From Perca fluviatilis (Eukaryota > Chordata > Actinopteri > Perciformes > Percidae), in the NCBI RefSeq assembly GCF_010015445.1, contig NC_053123.1, forward strand, positions 12,854,434 to 12,918,433: DNA of 64,000 bases, read 5' to 3'. Numbering within the stretch: the first letter of the stretch is position 1; every line of letters starts with the position of its first letter. The position numbers and the translations under genes are program-made. The notes beneath the pieces were generated by a model. The model was given only the letters and a program-made list of their open reading frames with translations, was not told the DNA's origin and searched no databases. Of the stretch, positions 11,451 through 23,408 are shown in pieces.

Positions 11451-13393
11451 AAAGTGAGTATCGTATAAAGAAACCACTGTCAGCTTTACCAGAAAGTGTT
11501 CATTTGCAAAGAATGAAAACAAGTGAATTAAGAACATATACTATATGCATGTGCAAAAACGTGAATCCTAAATCTGAATCCTTTAATCACCAGCATTAAC
11601 GCTCACATTTGAGTACATCTTATTCATAATAAACCGCAACATTCCATGAGGATAAAGTGGTGAGACGCTGATACCTTGGCAACAGGAGGTCTCCATTTAG
11701 ACATTTCAAGGTGAGTTAGAGCCCCTCGGCTGCTTTCCCATGAAGAGGCCTTAATGGCTTTTCTGAGGTCTTGGAAGGACCTCTTGTCCTGCACTCAACA
11801 TATAGTAGGCTATAGGAAGTATGCAATAATAGCAATAAGCAAGATGCAGTTTACACTGTTGAAGATGTCAGATTTGTCTCTTAAAATATGTAGTATGAAG
11901 AATTCAAGCACACCAGCATTCACCATTTGATGACTCATGTGAAAGACTTGGAAGTAAGGCAGCAGAATGTCTCTTCTTGTCTAGATTGAGCTAGTGAGTC
12001 CTAATATTACAGCACAGTATTAAAAAGAAAAATGTGTTGCTTTAATGTATGTACTTTAAAACAATATGTCTCACTTTTACAAAAGACTGGAGTTGAAGGA
12101 TGAGGACTAACTCATTAAGTTGGCAAACATCTCCAAATCAAATAATGCTAAAGCTACTGCTACCCCTTGTCCTTGGAAATAACGCTAGGTTAATAGGTAG
12201 TAAGCCTGTTTGGAATGCTAACATTAGCATACTATCACAGAACAGACAAAAACACAGCTTGCCAAAGCATGGCATAGCCAAACAGGGCAATCTAGCAGGT
12301 AGTTTACAGAGATGACTGTTACTAAACTATTGCTATCAAGGCCTGATTGGATCTACACAGAAATATGTTGGATGACAGGGCACAGTAAAGGTATACAGGC
12401 CAGTCCTCCAACCAATGCGGACAAATTAAGCATTTTAGGTCATTTTATATGACCTGTGCTCCAAAAAGAGAAACCATCTTACCATCATAAGTCATACATA
12501 AGTCATACATACTGTTGGTGATTTTATCATATTGTTAGACATTGAAAGTTTACCTTTGTAAATGTTTGTTAATACATCAATATATGTATTTGTAAATGTA
12601 TGGATAGCAGTTGAATTCAGGTTGTTTACTTACCATCAAATTAATTTAATGCTATAATTTAGTCCTAGTGAGAAAAGTTAACAGAGTCAGTGCCTGTCAT
12701 TTGTTTTAGCCTGGAGGTGTCTTGTTAACCCTTTAATGGCAAATCTTGACCTGGTATCTACTTCAGCAACCCCCAGACAAAAACGAACCAGCATGGAGAT
12801 CATCTGATGGTAATGGGGCCATTCATCATCATTTACTAGCTGTGATTCACTGTCATTTATCAGTATGCCATAATGGCTTTCTTTTGGTCTCCTAACAAAC
12901 CAGATGTTATCTACAGAATAGCGCACTTCCTTTGGGATCTGTTTCACATCACTGGTTATACATGCAGGTCCATAAAGATGCAGAAAAGGATGTTGAGATG
13001 CAGAGGAATCGGACATGCATTCCTGGGTTGAAGCTACGGCAGGTCTGTACAAACACGCTCCATGTGGTAGGAATGATCAGCCTGGGAGAGGTCACTGTTT
13101 GCCTCTTATCCCACTGTTTGGACAGGACTCTAACAATCACATAGATCCCAGCTCATTTAAACAAGTGCACTTCATGACAAAGCGGCAACCCACATTTGTT
13201 AGGTATTAACTTGACATTCAGCGATTCCCAACCCCATGCTGTCTAAATATTGTTAAGAGAGCTTTAAGATAACTAGTGATCTCAAGAAACATGCTGGATG
13301 AGTTTGAGAGTGTGTATTTTGTATTGACCGGAGATCATGGAAAGGCTAATACTGACTACATGCTCAGGAGTCTGATAGACAGCCATTATTAGA
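11451..13393. other. gene-free DNA with an unsupported 121-codon frame
   Basis: It contains a 121-codon minus-strand frame at 12687-13052, the longest in apparently unique sequence. It shows no motif I recognise, overlaps several other open frames, and has no evident splice or promoter context, so I do not call it a gene. A short tandem duplication of AAGTCATACAT occurs near 12488-12510. Confidence 0.5.
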
Positions 13394-13401
13394 TTCTGAT
13401 C

Positions 13402-13791
13402 CAGGGGCGATTCTAGGATCAGACCTGTAGGAGGGCTCAGCCCCTAATAAGAATGTGACACGGATACAGTGCTGACAGATCAGATCAGCGTTTAGATAGA
13501 GATAGAGAGTCTGGCACAACCACCTCCGATTGGCTGAAACTACGTTTCTGTTGACCCTGTTCTTGACTGGGTTACAGGTGTATAGCATTGGCCACACAGG
13601 ATATCAAACCTGTTTCATGCCCTTTGAACCTGTAATTGTTTGTCCACTGCCATTAACAGACAAGTTCGCAAACTCTAACTCGAAGCTATAAAATGGATTC
13701 TTTTTGTTTTTTATTATTATAATTTTTAGGGGGGCTGAGGTGAAATTTAGGGGGGCTTGAGCCCCCTAAAAAGGGTCTAACATCACCCATG
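13402..13791. mobile_element. hAT-type MITE, 390 bp
   Basis: The 5' end CAGGGGCGATTCTAG pairs imperfectly with the complement of the 3' end, CATGGGTGATGTTAG (12 of 15). A perfect 8 bp target duplication, TTCTGATC, flanks it (13394-13401 and 13792-13799). Both ends carry GGGGGGCT.GAGCCCC-type subterminal motifs (around 13434-13445 and 13751-13766). There is no coding capacity. I recall similar elements starting CAGGGGCG as common in fish. Confidence 0.88.
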
Positions 13792-13838
13792 TTCTGATCA
13801 CTGAATCATTCTCTGACCTAATAGAAACAAAATTGACA

Positions 13839-13907
13839 AGAGGCCCTGGTTTTCATCATGGTTTTAAGTTTGACAAAGCTTGAAAAATTATGAAAACCAG
13901 GGCCTCT
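13839..13907. other. foldback hairpin, perfect 18 bp arms
   Basis: The left arm AGAGGCCCTGGTTTTCAT (13839-13856) is exactly complementary to the right arm (13890-13907). The 33 nt between them has further imperfect pairing (TTTAAG.TTTG against CAAAGCTTGAAA), so nearly the whole 69 nt can fold. It sits 40 bp past the hAT MITE. It could be a small foldback MITE or, if transcribed, a pre-miRNA-like hairpin. Confidence 0.85.
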
Positions 13908-14061
13908 CTTGGAAAAGAGTTAATTTTACCTAAATTTCTCTGATTTTAAACAGAGTTTTAACAGAGGGTTCTACCACCAACACCGTGTTTTACCCTAAAA
14001 TCCAATCTTAGTCAAACTTTACCAGAAACATATACACAGAGGTCATTTACTCTTGAGTTAA

Positions 14062-14560
14062 AGTTAAAGGCAGGGCTACTAATGTTGAAAAGCTAGAAAG
14101 ATTTGAAAGTAGCATCGTTATGGGGGTCCGTGTAACCCCTCCTCCTGTCCTCGGGGCTCCAACCAACACACGTCTCATCGTTTCTTTCACCGATAAGCAA
14201 ACACCTAATATTGTCATACCGAATGTTTAAATAAAACATGACTACTGTTAGCAATGCAGCGATGATGCACTTTAAGCTCAGGCTCGCACATGGGAAGGGT
14301 AGAGTATGTGCAGCAGGGCAAGGAGGCATTTCATTGGTTGCTTCCAAGCGGACCACGAGGCAGTGATTGGTGGGCGTTTTTACAGGATTACAGCAGCAAC
14401 AGATGACGGATCTTTTTTGCTTCTTTTTTCAGAGCCCAAAAGTTATTTATTGCTGTCGGGCTGTAAAGACCCTTACAAACAATATATTAAAAAGTGTATA
14501 TTGGAAATATTTATCAACCCTGCCTTTAAGGTTAGTCAGCCATTCAAACACTCAAACACT
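14062..14560 (+). repeat. probable dispersed fish repeat
   Basis: Segments such as TTAAAGGCAGGGCTAC near 14064, GAAAGTAGCATCGT near 14105, and CAGTGATTGGTGGGCG near 14361 look like pieces of an interspersed repeat I recall from percomorph genomes. No terminal repeats or target duplication are visible here. The 155-codon frame starting in it at 14367 has no domain. Confidence 0.35.
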
Positions 14561-14829
14561 GGGCCTAATACCTAACCAACCACTCCAGTTTTTACTATTA
14601 CACTTATCCTTCCTGTTTGTTAGAGCCCTCTCTTTCTCAAATTGCTCATCACACATTGATGTGTGTGGCGGTGTGTCTGTCTGCTCTCAGCCAATCACAG
14701 TCCTAGCTTGGTGCCAGGTCCTGTCACAGTGTCTGCTTAGCTATTGGAAGGGGAAGCTCATGAATCTATTTCAGTATTTCCATCCACTGACAAAAAGGCA
14801 GGGGCGGGCAGGGGGCATCAGGAAGTGTC
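14561..14829. other. gene-free DNA
   Basis: Nothing is recognised beyond the end of the unsupported frame 14367-14834. Confidence 0.5.
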
Positions 14830-15340
14830 CTTAATCAGCCATTCATCTGTCCCCAGCAGCACCCGCTATCCTCAGTCCAGAGGAAGAACCTGCACATCTC
14901 ACTGATTATGTCCAAGAAGAAAATCCCTGCGTAAAGGAGCAGATGAAAAAATTAAATATCCTCCTCTGCAACAGACACCATGACATCAGTGATTATGTGG
15001 CGGGATGGAAAAACAAAATGAAAGGCGGCTAGAGAGCAAATTGAGAATAAGGTTGTCAGTAAGTGGAATGCAGCCATTTTTGGCCAGGGTGGAGGGAGGA
15101 ATCTTTAATTAGAATGCGTTGAGAGATCATAGTTTCCCTTAGAGCTATCAGGCCGTTTCATGTTTATATAATGCATATGCATGGGCTGGAGCAATCATCT
15201 GAAACCAGATACCCAATTCCACATAGTGTAGCTCCAAAGGTTCACTGAGCAATGCATTTTTGGACCTGAGACTTTGCGCTGAAAGGTAAAGGTTGATGTT
15301 TGAAACAAGCATGTGGTCGGCATCTGAGCTTTGAGGCATG
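14830..15340. promoter_or_regulatory. candidate conserved non-coding segment
   Basis: This is unique-looking sequence of balanced composition, free of simple repeats, with clustered homeodomain-like cores (CTTTAATTAGAATG near 15101) and an ATATGCATG site near 15175. These are typical of developmental enhancers but also occur by chance. Conservation cannot be seen from one sequence. Confidence 0.2.
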
Positions 15341-15689
15341 CACTTCTATGAAATATGAACAATGCGTCCTATAAATCATTGTCCCCCAGAACACTGAGAT
15401 CTTAGGAAATCATCAAGTCATGGCAGAATGCATTACGGGATGTGGGTAAATCACATAACTGTGCATCGTCTTCTAAAAGACGAGCGAATACTGTACCACT
15501 GGTGTGAAAGCATGTTGTCTCACCGCCCCAAGCCTAAGAGCTTTGACGTCTGCCAGCATCGTCAGAATCAGAGCAGATCCCCGAAGACGATCCGGCAGCA
15601 ATCACAGCGAATAACTCCCCCACCCTCTTTCCTCATCTGAACCAGCAATAATATGATGCTGGATTAATTTTTGTTCCTCTTGGTAAGCT
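15341..15689. other. gene-free DNA
   Basis: No feature is recognised. The short frame at 15428-15640 has no domain. Confidence 0.5.
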
Positions 15690-16180
15690 ATGAAGGAGAA
15701 GAAAAAAAAAATGCTTAGTGTCCAAAATAATGAAGCATTCCATGACACGTCCTTATCAGCCAAATGAAAAAATCACATTATCTTCAAAAGGGGTTTTAAA
15801 AGCCCGCCCGCCCGTTTGCTCGCTACCTCGAGCTGCACAGGGAATATCAACTGAGAGACAGTAATTCGCTCAAGCGCTTAATATTCAGTTCTCAGCTATG
15901 TAATATGCAAATTCATGGGGGTCATGCAGAAGTCACATTGAAAAAATGAAAAATGCCTTAAACTTAATTTGAGAGGCAGTTGGAGATTTTTCTAAGAAAA
16001 TCAGTCAGTTATGGATAGGGTTCAGTAAAAGTCAAACTGGCAGGCTCCTCTAGAGAGCGCAGAGGTCCCTGCAGCCCTGACACAAGTTGATCTCTTCAGA
16101 TTTAACTGTGCCTGCACTCTTTTAAACTCCACAGCTACCACATTAACACTGAGCATCTCCATCAGTTTTCCCATAGGAAT
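15690..16180. promoter_or_regulatory. candidate conserved non-coding segment with POU octamer
   Basis: It has a perfect octamer ATGCAAAT at 15905-15912 next to other AT-rich cores, a CCCGCCCGCCCG patch near 15802-15813 and no repeats. Regulatory function is a guess from composition only. Confidence 0.22.
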
Positions 16181-16321
16181 CTAGTGCAGCAGTAGAGAGG
16201 CTGTGGAAAAAACACACATACACTTTGTGCAAGGACAATTTATATGTACTTTCACTTGACAGATTACAGTATCCATACATGTGGTCATGTAGGGGCTCTT
16301 TATCTATGCTCTAGCTTGTAC

Positions 16322-16357
16322 ATGCACACACACAGACTCACACACACACACACACAA
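16322..16357. repeat. short interrupted (CA)n
   Basis: CA repeats interrupted by GACT. Confidence 0.9.
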
Positions 16358-17945
16358 AACTCAACCGGCCACCAGAGAAATCATCATCCACATTGTATTG
16401 ATCTACTTCAACATACTGTAAATCAATGCAACTAAATAAAATTCACACACATGCATTTAAGCTTGTGTGAGATCTCATCTCACTACAAAACTGCCTAATG
16501 AAAGAAATGTCATTATTTAGCAAGTGTAATCTTTTGGGTGTTGAAAAGGATAGACTGTTACAAACCCGATGTCTCTGAGAATGGGATATTGATCTATCTC
16601 CAACGGCTCCAGATGTGTCATTTTGTTGTGGCTGCACGCTTTGTAAAATCTATTCTGGTCTGATATCGCATGTCCGGGAACAACCGGGGATTGTTGTCCT
16701 GATGATGGCCCGGATGATGCCGAAAAAGGGACGGAGGACGCTGCGCCACAGGCCCCGCTAATCGTGGCCAGAGAGGAAGAATTAGCCATTTGAAGATGGG
16801 CAGGACTGATAGAGGGATCATGAAGCTATTAACCTCCAAACAAGCTGCTGAGAGCCCAGCAGATGGCTGGGCTGATGGTGAGCATTCTGCCAGATTGTTC
16901 TTGTGAGCAGATCGACAGCCCAGACTTCTCATGGATGCTGATAGAGTGGTCCTAGCACATGCAGCACAGCGTGTGTTTGCACAATGTGTGCATGTATGTA
17001 TGTGTGAAGGAGTGCCAATATGTATAGGGTTTGCATGGATAATTATGTGACAGTTCAAAAGTCAGTGCTATGTTTTTCACATAAAGTCTGTAAGACCAGG
17101 GCCCGTATTGGTCTTAAAAGCATTATGGCCATTTATAAACCAGATATTGAGCTGACAATATTGCTCACTAGGATGCAGTTTGCTTACTTGCTTACTAACT
17201 TTGTTATGGAAAAGCACTGAATGTATTCCATTATTACTGTAAACCCAATATCCTGTGCACATCATGAGAAAACTATTAATGCAACAGGGCACTCACAACT
17301 TCCCTACTCCCTCCATCATTTTTAATATAATTTTAAACCACATACATCTATGCAATTTGTGCACACCACGATCAAGACTATAAAACATCTATCATCACTC
17401 TGCTCCAAGTTTGTTGTGTTTATGAGACTGTGTTTGACTTCTTCGAGCCATTTGTTTACTCTTCATAACAAAAGAAATATGCTCAAGTTGACAGCGGTAA
17501 ACCGACAACCAAAGAGGGACAAGACATTAATGCAGGAAAAACATGAAAGATCAAAGTCAAAGTCTGTGTGAAAGACGATTTCTCCCAAGACGTCACGGCT
17601 GCACATGCATGTCTTGTGTCTGGAGCCCTGTGCTAATAGGTGGCTCTAACGTTCGCTGACAGAATTTTAAGGCACAGTGCTGGGATTCGATAGCACCACC
17701 GACTACGAGGGTGGGAATCGTGTTTGTCGATGTCTGGTAAAGGGTTGAGTCTGAGAATACAACAAATTCTCACACACAGACACACACACAACAATGTTCA
17801 TGTTAGCCACCCATGATATGTTTACATACAGAAATGTGTTTCAGGTACCAACCTTGCACAATAGATGCATGAACACATAAATAGTAACTCTAATCCTAAT
17901 AGCATTACCCTAAGGGAATGAATGCACTCAATAGTACTTTCTGTT
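16358..17945. other. gene-free DNA
   Basis: Several overlapping frames (16443-16637, 16517-16789, 16618-17058, all minus) lie in different registers over the same 600 bp. None has a recognised domain, and their mutual overlap argues against coding. A short CA-rich patch lies at about 17770-17790. Confidence 0.5.
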
Positions 17946-18095
17946 GAGTGTGTCCATCCCCTAAGTATGGGGGTCGGGACCACCCAAGGGGTCGCAAGAA
18001 AAACCTTTTTTTTCTTTGTGAAATACTTGAGTTTTAATTCTTTGAGTCTAAAATCATATAAAAATAACACAAACCCAAAAGGGAACATCACTCTC
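17946..18095 (+). mobile_element. hAT-like MITE fragment, copy A
   Basis: It contains GGGGGTCGGGACCACCCAAG followed by GGGTCGCAAGAAA, then a TAAAATCATATAAAA block and GGGAACATCACT. The same order of blocks is seen in copy C at 40387 (and the head in copy B at 34251). The start resembles the CAGTG..TCCCAACCTGGGGGTCGGGAC head of common vertebrate MITEs. Ends and target duplication are not preserved. Confidence 0.5.
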
Positions 18096-20383
18096 AAGTT
18101 GAACTACTCATAGCTGTTTGCGTGAATCATTGAATACTTAATTTAATGTAAAATAAGAATTATCCGTTTTATGTAAAAATGTCCTCTACATCGGCAAAAA
18201 TTCCTCATCTTTTCTGTGCTTGTAAGGACAAAGACATGGTCCTAAATTGTCCTGTGCAATATAATCTTTGCATGACTACTCAATGACTTCACACATTGAT
18301 TGGCAATCCTTTTCAACTGAGATGTGTGTGGTCATCGTGTATGTATGTGTATAGCAATGGTCATTTGGGTAGTCATACAATCACATTTTTATGAGCGTTA
18401 AGACTGCAGCAAAGAACAACCACAGCTCTCTACATGACTTAAGTTATTTAGCATGCTTAAGTGTGTTGGGGCTGGAACTTTCAAGGTGAAAAACAAACAG
18501 GTGTGATTAATCATGTTGGATTAATGCAATTATAAAAAAGGAGATGCAAGGGAACTAATCTGAATCCAAAAATGTATTTCATATAACAGATTGGTTCATG
18601 TATATAATTACTCTAAATCCATGACAACGATAACATTTAGTTTAGTTTAGTTTTTTATTTGACAAGAAAAGTGGACCCATTATGCATTATGGAGGATGGA
18701 TCATTAGTGTGACCATGTACTGTGGCTAACCAAAGAGAAACATGCTATTTGAGCCATGTTCCATTGTATTAATATACTAAAGAAAAAAGAAGAAAAAAAA
18801 CACACTGCAGATTTAGCTCCAACTCCAGAAGAAGAATATTGCAAATGTAAGAGTTGGTCATTATCAAATCTTGCAACTCTTTAGATTTACAGAGCTTACC
18901 TTACAGTGTTCAGCACCATGCACGACCCCTGATTCTTACAGTGTAAGAAATCATTTATATCAACGGCTGATGAAACATTTCAGATGAATGCCACATCCAT
19001 GTACTGGAGGGGATTTTCACAGTGTTTTAATCTTGCTCATGTCATGTTTTATTCAAATGTGCTTAACAAGAGGCCCCTTTTAAAACTGCAATTGCTTTGA
19101 CAAAAAAATTGTCAAGGTGAGGCCATGTTTTAAAAAGCTAAAATGTAGGTTACCATTTCAACAAGAGCTGTAGTTGTAAGGTGAAAGCAGAAACCAAAGC
19201 GAAGTTAGGGGGAAACAAGTCTAGAGGGAGACAGTGGAGGGATTTTCCATGAACACTATGACTTTACTGGGGTTCCTAGAGGCTTCAGCCTTTAGCTACG
19301 CTTCCAGGTACAGAAAGGGGAAGCAAGAGAAATGAATACAGATCGGTGCTTTTGAAATGACACACGTGCTTTTGGGACCAGTGAAGGTCAGCAGGATGTG
19401 GAAAAGGTTGTGGGGTGTGTGGAAGGGTTGGGAGGGGAGAAGTGAGTTAATTAGCTCAAACTTTCATAAAGACATGTGGTGCTCTTATCCCTATAAATCC
19501 CTGTAGATTTCTGCACAAAGCTCTGGGTAGCACGTGTAATCATCATAGCTGAGAAGTGAGTCACCCCACATATACAAGTACACACACACACACAATTTGT
19601 TTTATGACACCAGTGAGGACCTTATGTTTTATTCGATAACCCCCTTACCCAACCCTCGCGACTTGTGTGGGCATGGTAAAAAACAATAACAGGACTATAG
19701 GTGGTGGTTGCATCAAATACTTAAAAACATTTATGTTGACAGGTGTTATTCATGTTCATGTACATTTGTTTGAACTTTACTGGCAGTCTATGTTTAATTC
19801 AAAAAAGCATCATGGATATCATCTCTTAAGCTACATCATCTTAAATCCACATTACTGCTATTGCAGACCTAAAAAAATCTCATGAACCATTTGTACATTT
19901 AGCTACGAAAAGCAATGCACTGTAATTCGAAAATAGCACAAATGCAGTCACAAAAACAAATAATCTTATGTAGAACTTTTCCAGAACGTTTTTGAATGAA
20001 TAAAGTTTTTGTTTATTTTTTATTCTTAAATAATTTTGTCTGTATGGGTCTGAACCCTACTTACTATATTGCTGTTGTGACAATTTTTTTTATTTGAAAG
20101 AATTGCAAAATATATTTAGCCATAAAGGCTATAGTGTATTTTACTTTATTGTATTCAGTAAATATTCGATGATATTCCCTACATTAAATAAATTTAAGTT
20201 TGTTTCTCTCCTGTCACCAGTTCATAATGTGCTGCACTTTTAACCTGTGATAGCAGCCAGCCTCTAACGTCTTTATCATTCCTTAGCCAGCTTTTCTCTC
20301 TCCTGCATTTGTCCTCAGAGTTCCCCGCCTTTCACCATCACCTTACCTGCATACCTGCTTCCAATCCTGTCATTAACTCCTAA

Positions 20384-20384
<1 letters not shown>
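18096..20384. other. gene-free AT-rich DNA with minor repeats
   Basis: It includes a TTTAGTTTAGTTTAGTTTTT patch near 18637-18656, which resembles the LINE tail at 36877, and an imperfect hairpin at 19078-19135 (TTTTAAAAC against GTTTTAAAA, with inner TTGACAA against TTGTCAA) preceded by ACAAGAGGCCC. No gene is recognised. Confidence 0.5.
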
Positions 20385-20420
<36 letters not shown>

Positions 20421-20424
20421 GCAA

Positions 20425-20477
<53 letters not shown>

Positions 20478-20510
20478 GCAAGTATATATATATATATTTA
20501 TTTATTTATA
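20385..20510. repeat. (TA)n array with two GAGGCAAG spacers
   Basis: Three pure TA blocks (20385-20417, 20426-20474, 20483-20498) are separated by two identical 8 bp spacers, GAGGCAAG (20418-20425 and 20475-20482). A (TTTA)n end follows. The array looks like a duplication of a TA-plus-spacer unit. Confidence 0.97.
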
Positions 20511-20810
20511 CCAGCCCCGTATTGTTCTCCCACACAGAACAACCCAGCCTTACCATTCCAGTGTTCTTGTCCCTGCCTGCTTATTTCTGTGCAAGCCAGT
20601 TTGTGTGCTATTTTATAGATAAGTATTACATAAACAACACACAACTAATTAATCTACAGGGAGGGAAAGGGTCTGACACAGGAAATAACCTTTTTCCTGT
20701 TCCTACTCCACCGATCAAGCCCTTCTTTACTTCAAACACAGGCATCACTGACAGTAATGTAGGACAACTGAACAAACACTGTCACTGCTGGCAATGGTGT
20801 CTCGTCACGG

Positions 20811-20811
<1 letters not shown>

Positions 20812-20848
<37 letters not shown>
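20812..20848. repeat. (CA)n microsatellite
   Basis: About 18 uninterrupted CA units. Confidence 0.98.
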
Positions 20849-20850
<2 letters not shown>

Positions 20851-21892
20851 AAAATGCACATAAATGGGACTTATAGCATAGGAAATGAGAGTATGTTTGG
20901 GGTCCAGCATGCTGTTAACAAGGTAAACAGTGCTGGGGGTCACTGTGGGGTAATAGTGCTGTTTATCGGGGGAGACCAAGCAGTTTGGCTATTGACATCT
21001 GTAATGAGATTAAGACAGATGGGGAGGAGCGGGCGGAAAAGATAAAGCGACTTGGAGGAGGGGAAAGAGTTTGCTTCAACAAGGATGTTAATCTTATAAT
21101 ACAGATACAAAACAATATAGAGGATGATTTTAAGAGGAAAAATATGTTTTTTGAAATTCTTCCTATTCTTCTTACTCCGATCTTATTCTATTTACTGTCC
21201 TCATTCATCACCCTTACGTAAATGGTTCGCTCTGTGGGCATCTTGGCTTGTCGTAGTAGGAAAAGTGCAGGTGAAACATCAATGATGACTGCATTACATT
21301 GAAGGGAGCCAGCATGCACCATGCCAAATCCCTGTTACTGGCACGCCTAAATGGAATGCAGCTATTTTTAATGTTATTAATTGTCAAAATGTCAGCATGA
21401 AAAAAGCTTAATGTCATCTTTTCAATTCAACAGTTTTTTAATGGGGGTGACACAAAGGTCAATGCTGCAAACCCTACTCTTTCTGAACAAGTTGCTCCAG
21501 TTTGGAGCCAGGTAAAATGGAAGCTCTAAATTGCCAGGAGATGACTTTAAATAGAAATGAACAGCCAGTGTTCGTCACCCTTTAAGTTTTACCTACATTA
21601 ATTGTGATGAGAATATAGGTTAATGTTTGCCTTTAACTAGCCTAGATTGCGGCAGCCTTGTTAGCTATGATCAAAATGGAGCAAAAAAAGATTCATCAGC
21701 ACCTACATTGAACAATGTTAGTTATTCTCCATTTCCAGATGGCATCAGAATGACCAGTGTTGAGCTTTTTAGGGTTTGAGTCTCCAAACTGCACTACCTG
21801 TACAACCTTTTACTTTTTTTTTTACATTGAGTTTATCAATATATGCTGATAAAAATGTGTCCATAAATGTTCATATTGTTAATATACAACAA
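20849..21892. other. gene-free DNA
   Basis: No gene or repeat is recognised. The short frames at 20794-21045 and 20985-21221 have no domain. Confidence 0.5.
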
Positions 21893-21931
21893 AGAGAAAG
21901 GTTGGACCAAAGAGAAGTGATTTAATGACAA
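21893..21931 (+). repeat. 39 bp perfect repeat, copy 1
   Basis: This 39 bp stretch, starting AGAGAAAGGTTGGACC and ending TTTAATGACAA, recurs exactly at 25932-25970. Sequences on either side are unrelated in the two places, but each copy abuts a simple repeat. Confidence 0.9.
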
Positions 21932-21983
21932 CAACAACAACAACAATAATAATAACAATATTATTATTATTATTATTATTATA
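21929..21983. repeat. (CAA)n(TAA)n(TTA)n trinucleotide array
   Basis: CAA units, then TAA units, then about eight TTA units. TAA and TTA halves are complementary, so 21945-21983 can fold into a hairpin. Confidence 0.93.
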
Positions 21984-23359
21984 GGCATTAAGGTGATTTT
22001 TTTTAAATTGAAACTTTCAGAAAGAAATTCCAGACTATCATTGATTAACTCCGAACACAGTTTTATAAATTAAAGTCAACCTCGAACCATTTGACCCAAG
22101 GATGAAAGTCACATTACATGCACAGAAAACACCAGTATTGTGTTTTGCCCTTTCAGAAAGACCAATAACAGAGAGAAGAGAAGTGAACAGAAGGTAGCCC
22201 GAGGACTGTTGTTCTCTATTTGTCCATGTACTGTCTTCTGGGCCTGTATGTGATACTGAGGTTATGAAATAGGGCCAGACCTTCCATCTATGTAATTCAG
22301 TTCCTGTGGTGGTAATAAAAGCTTTATAGAGTATTTTATTGGAACATTTACAATGAAGTGTGATCAACACAAACAGCCCTCCTTGTTAAAGTGCAATACA
22401 TTAATAAATACGTAGTGTTATGCCAAGTCTAAATGAATTGTGTGTCAAATTAACCTTGTCAAGTGGCACGAAAATAACAATGGACACAGTGTTATTGGGT
22501 TTGAATAAAAAAGCAGGATTACTTACCTAACTGGGCTTCATATTGGTTTTTCACTGTCATGAGTTTGAGTTATGTTGCCATGCTAAAAAAAACTAGCGAA
22601 CCTGAAGTAGCGGTTTTGTCCAAAAAAAAAAAAAAAAAAAACACTGAAAAAGATGATCTACTGAACATGATTCAGGTCTTTTTAACTTCACTTGTTGTAA
22701 GTTTTTTAAGTTTTCAGAAAAACTCTACAAGTATTGTGTTGTTGTGCACCTATATGTACAACAGGTCCGACGTGAAGTTCTGAAAATAATAAACTATTTT
22801 CAAATCATACTGTATGATTCATTTTTTTGAGATCCGTCCTTTCTGGTGGAGAAATGCAAAAAATGAAGCAGAGACAACCATCAAAACACACAAAGAAATA
22901 GCTGTTAGAAATCTCTTTATCTTCCCTCTATCTTTATTTAGTTGTCTTACCACCTTTACCACTCTATCACTGCCCCCCTCTATCTCTTTCTCTGTTGCGG
23001 TCTCGGTTTCATTTTATTTCATTAGCTTTACCCTTGTGCTTCCTTTCTCATGCTTTCCATGTCTCCCCTTCCTTCTCACTCAGTCTTTTTTGCACATCCT
23101 TTCTACCTTTCTCTGTCTCTCTATTTCTGCCTGCAGCGTAGTTGTATGTTAATCTGTTGGAGGAGGAGTGCAAGGTGTGTTGGGTTTAATCATCCTGAGG
23201 GTTGGCTAGGTGGCTTCTGGAAGCTTGTCTGCTGGGACTAATTGGAACAAAACGCTCCCTTGTTCTCCGAGAAAAAAGAGAGACAGAGAGGGATAAAGAC
23301 AGAATCATGTCTGCAGCTGCAGGTAATTGGAGGAGCATGAGATGGTAAAGAAAGTATCA
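21984..23359. other. gene-free DNA with poly-A and a pyrimidine-rich patch
   Basis: A 20 bp A-run lies at 22622-22641. 22918-23130 is rich in CT, giving a Ser/Leu/Phe-rich frame at 22814-23152 that I regard as compositional. No gene is recognised. Confidence 0.5.
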
Positions 23360-23408
23360 GTGTGTGTGTGTGTGTGTGTGTGTGCGTGTGCATGTGCGTG
23401 TGTGTGTT
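23360..23408. repeat. imperfect (GT)n microsatellite
   Basis: GT units with GC and CA interruptions. Confidence 0.95.

Noticed and set aside
12687..13052. 121-codon minus-strand frame in apparently unique sequence
   Set aside because: No recognisable motif, no splice or promoter context, and several competing frames on both strands over the same bases.
14367..14834. 155-codon open frame, plus strand
   Set aside because: No domain or compositional sign of coding. It starts inside a probable dispersed repeat and overlaps another frame.
16443..17058. Overlapping minus-strand frames with Ala/Ser/Pro-rich translation
   Set aside because: Different registers overlap the same DNA and none shows a domain; likely chance.
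20385..20510. Regular spacers in an array, considered as CRISPR-like
   Set aside because: The repeats are simple TA dinucleotides and the spacers are identical, the opposite of a CRISPR array, and the DNA is animal.
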